From: Acidobacteriota bacterium
Lineage (GTDB): Bacteria > Acidobacteriota > Vicinamibacteria > Vicinamibacterales > JAFNAJ01
Reading direction: 5' to 3'
NCBI GenBank assembly: GCA_023384575.1
Contig: JAHDVP010000008.1
Location: 63,977 to 105,338, forward strand
Length of the DNA stretch: 41,362 nucleotides
Shown: piece after piece, positions 29,974-35,798 of the stretch
Layout: the number at the start of each line of letters is the position of its first letter
Position numbering within the stretch: position 1 is the first letter of the stretch
Made by a program: the position numbers and the translations under genes
Notes under the pieces: generated by a model
Seen by the model: the letters and a program-made list of their open reading frames with translations, nothing else
Databases searched by the model: none
What the model was told of the DNA's origin: nothing

Positions 29974-31170
29974 ATGCCCGGACCGTTGTCTGGTCTCCGC
30001 GTCCTCGAGCTCACGAGCGTCGTGCTCGGTCCGCTCGCCTGCCAGATGCTCGGCGATCTCGGTGCCGACGTCGTCAAGGTCGAGCCCCCAGGGGGCGACA
30101 GCAACCGCCGGATCGGACCGTCGCGCGAGCCGCTGATGGGGGTGCTCTTCCTGACCTGCAACCGGAACAAGCGCAGCGTCGTGCTCGACCTCAAGAGCCC
30201 TGACGGACGGGCGGCCTGCCTCCGGCTCGCCGCAGGGGCCGACGTGATCGTGCACAACTACCGGCCCGACGCGCTGCTCCGGCTCGGCCTCGAATACGAC
30301 GCGATCCGCGCGATCAACCCTGGCGTCGTCTTCTGCGGCACCTACGGGTTCGGCCGGTCGGGTCCCTACGCCAACCAGCCCGCCTACGACGATTCCATCC
30401 AGGCAGCCTGCGGCCTCGCCGCGCTGTCGTGGATCGTCGACGGCGAGCCGCGGTACGTGCCGACGATCGTGGCCGACAAGACGACGGCCCTGGCGGTCGT
30501 GTCGGCGGTGACAGCGGCGCTCTTCCATCGCGAACGCACCGGCCACGGGCAGGAGATCGAGGTGCCGATGTTCGAGACGATGGTGGCGTACGTGATGGCC
30601 GAGCACCTCTACGGGCTCGCCTTCGATCCGCCGCGCGGCGCGCCGGGGTACCCGCGCGTCCTCAGCCAGCACCGTCGGCCGTATCGGACCCAGGATGGCT
30701 ACCTCGCGGTGCTGCCGTACCTCGATCGGCACTGGCAGGCGTTCTGCGACGCGGCGGCGCGACCGGACCTCGCGAGCGACACGAGGTTCGCGACGCTCGC
30801 CGATCGGAGCCGACACATCGACGAGGTCTACGCCGAGACGGCCGCCATCGTCGCCACCCGGACCACGGCCGAGTGGATCGCACGGCTCGGGCCACTCGGC
30901 GTGCCGGTGATGGCGGTCAATCGCCTCGAGGACCTCGTGGACGACCCGCACCTCGTGGCCACGCGGTTCTGGCACGTGGCCGAACACCCGTCGGAAGGAG
31001 CGCTTCGCTTTCCAGGCATCCCGCTCGGGTTCTCGGCAACGCCCGGCGCGATCGAGCGCCTGCCGCCGAGGCTCGGCGAGCACACCGTCGAGGTGCTCCA
31101 CGAGGCTGGATTCTCGCCTGAGGAAATTGAACGGCTGATCGCCTCGGGCCTCTCCAACACGACCCGCTGA
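29974..31170 (+). CDS. Class III CoA-transferase (CaiB/Frc/BaiF family)
   Basis: This 398-residue protein begins PGPLSGLRVLELTSVVLGPL and GDLGADVVKVEPPGGD, the family hallmark. It also has NRNKRSVVLDLKSPDGR and GYGFGRSGPYAN-type loops, and the catalytic Asp in AYDDSIQAACGL (D139), which forms the aspartyl-CoA anhydride. It moves CoA between organic acids such as succinate, malate or mesaconate. It is divergent from the CitE-like lyase across 244 nt. The pairing recalls malyl-/citramalyl-CoA cycles in which a class III transferase makes the CoA ester that the lyase cleaves. The ATG at 29974 has a weak ribosome site. Confidence 0.9.
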   Translation: MPGPLSGLRVLELTSVVLGPLACQMLGDLGADVVKVEPPGGDSNRRIGPSREPLMGVLFLTCNRNKRSVVLDLKSPDGRAACLRLAAGADVIVHNYRPDALLRLGLEYDAIRAINPGVVFCGTYGFGRSGPYANQPAYDDSIQAACGLAALSWIVDGEPRYVPTIVADKTTALAVVSAVTAALFHRERTGHGQEIEVPMFETMVAYVMAEHLYGLAFDPPRGAPGYPRVLSQHRRPYRTQDGYLAVLPYLDRHWQAFCDAAARPDLASDTRFATLADRSRHIDEVYAETAAIVATRTTAEWIARLGPLGVPVMAVNRLEDLVDDPHLVATRFWHVAEHPSEGALRFPGIPLGFSATPGAIERLPPRLGEHTVEVLHEAGFSPEEIERLIASGLSNTTR

Positions 31171-31192
31171 CGGGCGCCGGAGGCCAGCGCGG

Positions 31193-32221
31193 TCAGCCGT
31201 GCGGTTCCAGGCTGGGCGTGGATGCAGGCTCTCGCCGTGGCGCGACCGGCACCTCGCCTTCGCGCCAGCGGCGGACGCGCTCGCCAATCGCGAAGGACAG
31301 GTCGAACACTCTCCCGACCTCGAGCCCACCCGGCAGGCGATGGCGGCCGACGGCCGCGAGGCCGGCCGACGCCGCGCACCCGCAGGCGGTGCACTCGGGT
31401 GTGCCGCCGAACTGACACGGTGTGATGGGCTGGCGCAGATCGGCCGACACGCACGTCGTCGTCCGTGCGAAGATGCAGTCCCCGGGCGATTCCGGTGGCG
31501 ACCCGAGCGCCTCGATCATCGGTCCGGGCATGCCGAGCCTCGGGTAGCGCCGCCGCAGGACCTTCAGTTCGGCGACGAGACGCCGGCGGTCCTCGTCGGT
31601 CAGCCGTTCGTCGGAGACCTCGCCGACCTGCGGCGTGTAGAAGCTGACCCAGATCTGACGCGTGTCGGGGTTGTCCGACCAGAGCGCGATGAACTCCTCG
31701 AGATAGCCCTCGCGCCGTGCCTGCTGGCGCGTCACGGTGCAGTGCACCGTGACCTGGTGTCCGGCGATGTGCTTGCGGATGCGGTCGTAGGTGGCGGGCG
31801 CACGGCGGGCATCGTGTTCCGGCGGCAGCCCGTCGATCGAGACGACGATCTGCAGGCGCCGCAGGCCAGCCCATTCGCGGGGGATCGGCCGGACGGCGCT
31901 CGTGACGAGCTGCGTGTGGATGCCCGCGGCCGCGAGCCTGGGCAACAGCACGCCCAGCTCGCGGTAGCGGACGAGCGGCTCACCGCCGACGAGGGAGACG
32001 TGCAGCGGCTTGTGCCGTTTGACGAGCGCGAGCACGCCGTCGACGAGTGCGTCGCCCTTCAGGTCGGACAGTTCGCGCAGCGTCTGGCGGCCGCCGAGGT
32101 GGGTGTCGCCATACGCGTAGCAGCCGGGGCACCGCAGCGGGCACTCGCGCGTGATCTCGATGGACAGGTTGGGACGGTATCCACGCAGGATCCGGCCCCA
32201 GGCAGCGACGACGCCCTGCAT
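31193..32221 (-). CDS. Standalone radical SAM protein with C-terminal Cys cluster
   Basis: This 342-residue protein binds the SAM-cleaving 4Fe-4S cluster through C27-xxx-C31-xx-C34 in TRECPLRCPGCYAYG. It follows with the GGEP-type motif VSLVGGEPLVRY and a strand VSIDGLPPEHDARR typical of the partial barrel. A C-terminal region with seven cysteines (DCIFARTTTCVSADLRQPIT, then PCQFGG, PECTACGCAAS) may bind auxiliary clusters in the style of SPASM domains, though the spacing is not canonical. No precursor peptide, hopanoid, cofactor or anaerobic-enzyme gene is adjacent, so the substrate is open. The start at 32221 lies 28 nt below a perfect palindrome. Convergent with the CoA-transferase gene (22-nt gap). 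Confidence 0.82.
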   Translation of the reverse strand: MQGVVAAWGRILRGYRPNLSIEITRECPLRCPGCYAYGDTHLGGRQTLRELSDLKGDALVDGVLALVKRHKPLHVSLVGGEPLVRYRELGVLLPRLAAAGIHTQLVTSAVRPIPREWAGLRRLQIVVSIDGLPPEHDARRAPATYDRIRKHIAGHQVTVHCTVTRQQARREGYLEEFIALWSDNPDTRQIWVSFYTPQVGEVSDERLTDEDRRRLVAELKVLRRRYPRLGMPGPMIEALGSPPESPGDCIFARTTTCVSADLRQPITPCQFGGTPECTACGCAASAGLAAVGRHRLPGGLEVGRVFDLSFAIGERVRRWREGEVPVAPRREPASTPSLEPHG

Positions 32222-32248
32222 GACGGCCCTCCGGGCACGCTCGCGTGC

Positions 32249-32270
32249 GGTGAATCAGAAGTGATTCACC
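32249..32270 (-). promoter_or_regulatory. 22-bp perfect palindrome upstream of the radical SAM gene
   Basis: Arms GGTGAATCA (32249-32257) and TGATTCACC (32262-32270) are exactly complementary around GAAG. It is AT-rich for this genome. On the minus strand TATGGT just upstream could be a -10 box, which would place the palindrome over the transcription start, a typical repressor position. The length and symmetry suit a dimeric winged-helix or TetR-type regulator; which one is unknown. Confidence 0.5.
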
Positions 32271-32325
32271 ATAGCAGGCCGGTGCCCGGGTTGACCAGCA
32301 CCTCAGCCATGCCGTCGGCTGACGC

Positions 32326-33120
32326 TCACAGCCGTTTCAGCCGGATGGAGCCATTGACCGTCTTCAAGTCCAGCGTTCGGCCACCCGCCCCAATCGTGCC
32401 GTCGAGTCGGCGCCGGTCGACGCGCCCCTGCACGGTCAGGGGGAAGTCGGTCGAGATGCTGCCGTTCACGGTCTTTGCGCGCACGCTCGCGCTGACGTCG
32501 TCGGGCAGGTGCACGGTCACCGCGCCGTTGACGGCCGAGAACGCCAGGGCGCCCTCCCAGTCGGCCCGACCGACCCGTGCGGTCACCGAGCCGTTCACCG
32601 TCTTCGCCTGAGCGAGCCCCTCGGTGGCGACGACGACCGAGCCGTTCACCGTCGAGATGTCGACCCGCGCGCCGAGGCCCTCGGCCTTCACGCTGCCGTT
32701 CACCGTGCGGGCCAGCAAGTCCACGCCCGCCGGAAGCCTCACCTCGAAGTCGACCTGGACGTCGTTGTCGCGCACGTTCATGCGTCCCTCGCCACGCGGC
32801 GCGCACCGGTTCTCCCCCGAACCGGTCGACGGGTAGACGGCGCAGACGGTGACGCCGCCGGCGTGCTCGACGACCTCGATGCTGACGCTGGCCGGGTCGT
32901 CACGCCGGCCGGTCTTCCGTGCGACGAGCTCGACGAGCGCTCCCGAGGCGGGTTCGACGGCAATCGAGCCGTTCACGCCGCGCACCTCGAAGGTCTGTCC
33001 CGGAGCCACGGCGCCCGACCACTGGAAGTCGTCGGCCCAGAGCGGGACCGCGATGAGCGAGATCAGCAGGACTCCGCCGATGGCAGACCATCGTCGGCAG
33101 CGTATGGCAGCGTTCGACAC
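32326..33120 (-). CDS. Secreted DUF4097-like protein with VNGS repeats
   Basis: The GTG at 33120-33118 has an excellent AGGGAGGT ribosome site. The 264-residue product has a signal peptide (WSAIGGVLLISLIAVPLWAD). The body repeats a TVNGS element about every 20 residues: EVRGVNGSIAVE, ARTVNGSVKAE, STVNGSVVVA, KTVNGSVTAR, SAVNGAVTVH, KTVNGSISTD and KTVNGSIRLK. This pattern belongs to the DUF4097 family of right-handed beta-helix-like surface or periplasmic proteins, proposed as adhesin-like. The repeats are also visible as near-identical DNA blocks (GCCGTTCACCGT). Two cysteines (VCAVYP, NRCAPR) may form a disulfide. Function is unknown; DUF4097 genes are sometimes next to anti-sigma genes, but none is here. 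Confidence 0.82.
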   Translation of the reverse strand: MSNAAIRCRRWSAIGGVLLISLIAVPLWADDFQWSGAVAPGQTFEVRGVNGSIAVEPASGALVELVARKTGRRDDPASVSIEVVEHAGGVTVCAVYPSTGSGENRCAPRGEGRMNVRDNDVQVDFEVRLPAGVDLLARTVNGSVKAEGLGARVDISTVNGSVVVATEGLAQAKTVNGSVTARVGRADWEGALAFSAVNGAVTVHLPDDVSASVRAKTVNGSISTDFPLTVQGRVDRRRLDGTIGAGGRTLDLKTVNGSIRLKRL

Positions 33121-33290
33121 GAGCGACCTCCCTGGAAGCGCGGGGCAGCCGCCCCGCCCCGAATCAACCGTTCGGAGGGATTGGACGGAGGCCCGGCCGC
33201 CAGAGTTGCCCTGCGGGGCAAGCGGCCGCTCGTGGCGCGCCAGTGGGTGCCGTGCCGAGTCTGGCCGGAACCGCGGCGAACCCGCGCCTG

Positions 33291-33326
33291 TTGACTGTCG
33301 AGTCGGATTACACTTACCGTGTCGAG
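33291..33326 (+). promoter_or_regulatory. Putative promoter of the HDOD cluster with direct repeat
   Basis: TTGACT (33291-33296), an 18-nt spacer and TACCGT (33315-33320) resemble a sigma-70 promoter about 50 nt upstream of the 33371 start. TGTCGAG occurs at 33296-33302 and 33320-33326, flanking the -10 box with a 24-bp period, which could be a regulator site. Confidence 0.35.
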
Positions 33327-33370
33327 AGCCCTCACGCGGGCAGTCGCGCCCAGTCACCGGTTCCGTTTCG

Positions 33371-33685
33371 ATGCAGCACGTCGCCCTCAGCACCGCCAGA
33401 CCAGGACAGCGGGTGGCCCGCGCCATCGTGAGCCACGCGGGCGTCGTGCTCGTGCAGTCCGGCGCCGAGCTCACCGGCGCGATCATCGACCGGCTGCGTT
33501 CGCTCGGCGTGGATGCCATTTACGTCACCGAGACCGGACCCGAGGTCGCGAAGTCGCCGGTCGAGCGGGCGCGCGAGGTCGAGGAACGATTCGCGGGCCA
33601 CGAGGACGACCGCTGGATGATGGCGCTCAAGGCCATCGTGCTCCGACAGCTCGAACGGGACGGCGTGGGTGATGAGCGGAGCTGA
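33371..33685 (+). CDS. Small protein resembling the N-terminal domain of HD-GYP proteins
   Basis: The 104-residue product starts MQHVALSTARPGQRVARAIV, then GVVLVQSGAELTGAIIDRLR and SLGVDAIYV. This is the beta-rich leader found at the N-terminus of many HD-GYP c-di-GMP phosphodiesterases (pattern PGM.LA..V....G..LL..GT.LT...I..L...GV..V.V). Here it is a separate gene. The C-terminal half is a charged helix (SPVERAREVEERFAGHED) ending in a Leu-rich segment. The next gene, an HDOD protein, overlaps it by 14 nt, so the two are translationally coupled and may interact in signalling. Resemblance is from pattern recognition only. Confidence 0.6.
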   Translation: MQHVALSTARPGQRVARAIVSHAGVVLVQSGAELTGAIIDRLRSLGVDAIYVTETGPEVAKSPVERAREVEERFAGHEDDRWMMALKAIVLRQLERDGVGDERS

Positions 33686-34529
33686 CCGGGAGCCCCGGTA
33701 CGATCGGGCGCAGGTGCGCGCCCGGATCGAGGGCATGACGACGGTGCGGACGATTCCGGCGGTCGTGAGCCGGATCGCGGCCATGCTCGACAGCGGGTCC
33801 GTGTCGGCCGTGGACATCGCCGACGAGATTTCGACCGACCAGGTACTCGCGGCCAAGGTGCTGAAGCTCGTCAACAGCGGCTTCTACGCCTTCCGGGCGC
33901 CGATCACGACAATCTCGCATGCGATGGTCCTGCTCGGGTTCGACGTCGTGCGGACGTTCGTCCTCACCGCGTCGGTACTCGATCTCGCCGAGACGATGCA
34001 TCGCCTGATGGCCGGTCTGTGGGAGCACTCCCTGGCCACGGCGCGCGCCGCGCGGGCCATTGCCGAGCGCTCGGGCCTCGGCGACCACGAGGAGATCGCG
34101 CTCGTCGGCCTGCTGCACGACATCGGCAAGGTGCTCATCGCCCAGGCCTTCCCTGCGGAGTTCGGCGAGATCCGTCGCGTGACCGACGAGCGCGGGTGCC
34201 TGCAGCTCGAGGCCGAGATGGCGGTGCTCGGCGTCGGACACCCCGAAGTCGGGGCCTGGCTCCTCAGGAAGTGGTCGCTGCCGTCGAAGATGGTGATGCC
34301 GATTGCCCATCACAGCAGCTTCCATCCCCGCCGGAACTACGCCGATCGGACGGCGATCGTGCACCTGGCCGACATCCTGAGCCGGGCCAAGGGAATCGGG
34401 CACCCCGGCGACCGGCGAATCCCACGCCTCGACCCCGAGGCGTGGGCGCTGCTCGGGCTGACGATGGCCGACGTCGACGACGTCTGCCGGCAACTCGACG
34501 AGGACATGGCCGACATCTTCTTCGGGTGA
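33672..34529 (+). CDS. HDOD-domain signalling protein
   Basis: This 285-residue protein is an HDOD domain (relative of HD hydrolases). It reads GMTTVRTIPAVVSRIAAMLD, then STDQVLAAKVLKLVNSGFYAF, PITTISHAMVLLGFDVVRTF, LWEHSLATARAARAI, LVGLLHDIGKVLIAQ and AHHSSFHP. Unlike many HDOD proteins it keeps H and D residues (WEHS, HDIGK, HPE, HHS) close to a catalytic HD set, so phosphohydrolase activity is possible. Roles in the family include motility, c-di-GMP signalling and stress. The ATG at 33672 is preferred; a GTG directly before it is also possible. It overlaps the preceding small gene. Confidence 0.85.
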   Translation: MSGADREPRYDRAQVRARIEGMTTVRTIPAVVSRIAAMLDSGSVSAVDIADEISTDQVLAAKVLKLVNSGFYAFRAPITTISHAMVLLGFDVVRTFVLTASVLDLAETMHRLMAGLWEHSLATARAARAIAERSGLGDHEEIALVGLLHDIGKVLIAQAFPAEFGEIRRVTDERGCLQLEAEMAVLGVGHPEVGAWLLRKWSLPSKMVMPIAHHSSFHPRRNYADRTAIVHLADILSRAKGIGHPGDRRIPRLDPEAWALLGLTMADVDDVCRQLDEDMADIFFG

Positions 34530-34549
34530 GCCGTCGTGCCCCCGCAGAC

Positions 34550-34558
34550 TGCTACAAT
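34550..34558 (+). promoter_or_regulatory. Extended -10 promoter of the SET gene
   Basis: TGC-TACAAT (34550-34558) is a clean extended -10 element 20 nt after the HDOD stop and 67 nt before the SET-protein start. No -35 box is visible, which is tolerated with the TGn extension. It suggests the SET gene is transcribed independently of the HDOD pair. Confidence 0.45.
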
Positions 34559-34625
34559 CGACGCGCGCGGCACAGGACCGAATGGCGGTACCCGCAGCCG
34601 GAGACCGACACGCGACCAACACAGC

Positions 34626-35108
34626 ATGGCGAAGGCGGAGCACCCCAAGACCCCGGCGCGTCAGGCGCGCCAGCCACTCACGACCTCGAACGGGACGCCG
34701 ACGATCCAGTTGCCGCGCGTGAGGAAGCGTCGCTCACGATTGCACGGCCTCGGCGTGTTCGCGCTCGAGGACATCCCGAAGAACAAGCGGGTCATCGTCT
34801 ACGCCGGCGAGCGGATTACGACGGGGGAGAGTTCGAAGCGCGAGGCGCGCTACCTCCGCCACGGGCACATCTGGTGCTTCCGCGTGAACCGGCGGTGGGC
34901 GGTCGACGGCGCGGTCAACGGCAACGATGCGCGCTACATCAACCACTCGTGCACGCCGAACTGCTACTCGCAGATCATCGACGGGGTGATCTGGATTCGC
35001 GCCGCGAAGAACATCGCCGCCGGTGACGAACTGACCTACAACTACTACACGGAGGGGACGGGCCACATCCAGTGCCGGTGCCGGCCCGGGTGCAGGAACC
35101 GGCTCTGA
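34626..35108 (+). CDS. SET-domain lysine methyltransferase with post-SET zinc motif
   Basis: This 160-residue protein is a minimal eukaryote-type SET domain. It has RSRLHGLGVFALEDIPKNKR (SET-N), YAGERIT, the SAM-binding pseudoknot RYINHSCTPNCYSQ (N106-H-S-C109), catalytic Tyr in ELTYNYY (Y138/Y140), and a post-SET tail C150-R-C152-RPG-C156, which with C109 would bind zinc. The family transfers methyl groups from SAM to protein lysines. The first 30 residues are basic, with many Lys, Arg and Gln, and could bind DNA or be a self-methylation site. Substrate unknown; chromatin-like or ribosomal proteins are candidates. No clear ribosome site at ATG 34626. It precedes the hydrolase gene by 3 nt. 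Confidence 0.88.
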   Translation: MAKAEHPKTPARQARQPLTTSNGTPTIQLPRVRKRRSRLHGLGVFALEDIPKNKRVIVYAGERITTGESSKREARYLRHGHIWCFRVNRRWAVDGAVNGNDARYINHSCTPNCYSQIIDGVIWIRAAKNIAAGDELTYNYYTEGTGHIQCRCRPGCRNRL

Positions 35109-35111
35109 CCG

Positions 35112-35798
35112 ATGCACGTGCTCTACCTGCACGGCTTCGCCTCGTCGCCGCAGTCGTCGAAGGCGGCGTTCTTCGAGTCGCGGCTCGCTGCGCACGGGGG
35201 AGCCTGGTCGTGCCCCGACCTGAACGCGCCCGAGTTCGCGACGCTCACGGCCAGCCGCATGATCGGTCAGGCCGAGGGGCACCTCCGTGCGCTACCCGAC
35301 GGTCCGGTGGCCCTCGTCGGATCGAGCCTGGGCGGCTTCGTCGCCTGGCACGTCGCGGCGCGCGCCGAAGGCGCGGCACGCGAAGGTCGTGCCGGCCTTC
35401 GACCGGTCGATCGCCTGGTACTGCTCGCCCCGGCCCTGGACTTCGGCCGCGCCGACATGCACGACATCGGCGAGGACGGCCTCGACGAGTGGCGGCGAAC
35501 GGGGTGGCGCGAGTTCTTCCACTATGCGTACGAGCAGCCTCGACTGGTGCACTACGAGCTGTACCGCGACGCGCAGCGCTACGACTCGTTCTTCTCGCCG
35601 GTGCGGGCGCCGACCCTCGTCGTTCAGGGTCGTCGCGACGACGTCGTCGATCCGGCCATGGTCGAACGTTTCGCGGCCGGCCGGCCGAACGTGACCCTGC
35701 ACCTCGTCGACGATGACCACCAGTTGAAGGCGAGCCTCGAGGGGATGTGGGACCGGATCGCAAGCTTCCTCGGCCTCGATCGACCGCGTCGGGGCTGA
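35112..35798 (+). CDS. YqiA/YcfP-like alpha/beta hydrolase (esterase)
   Basis: This 228-residue alpha/beta hydrolase starts at once with the core strand MHVLYLHGFASSPQSSKA, whose HGF loop forms the oxyanion region. The nucleophile is S72 in LVGSSLGGFVAWH. The acid is in VVQGRRDDVVDPAM and the catalytic His in LVDDDHQLKASLE near the C-terminus. It resembles the UPF0227/YqiA esterases, larger by some 30 residues because of a cap-like insert (DIGEDGLDEWRRTGWREFFH). Substrate unknown. It is 3 nt after the SET gene and overlaps the start of the next gene, so it is part of a compact cluster. Confidence 0.85.
   Translation: MHVLYLHGFASSPQSSKAAFFESRLAAHGGAWSCPDLNAPEFATLTASRMIGQAEGHLRALPDGPVALVGSSLGGFVAWHVAARAEGAAREGRAGLRPVDRLVLLAPALDFGRADMHDIGEDGLDEWRRTGWREFFHYAYEQPRLVHYELYRDAQRYDSFFSPVRAPTLVVQGRRDDVVDPAMVERFAAGRPNVTLHLVDDDHQLKASLEGMWDRIASFLGLDRPRRG

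Noticed and set aside
32326-33120. Regular DNA repeats as a CRISPR or tandem-repeat array
   Set aside because: The repeats are in frame, diverge at third positions and encode the TVNGS protein motif.
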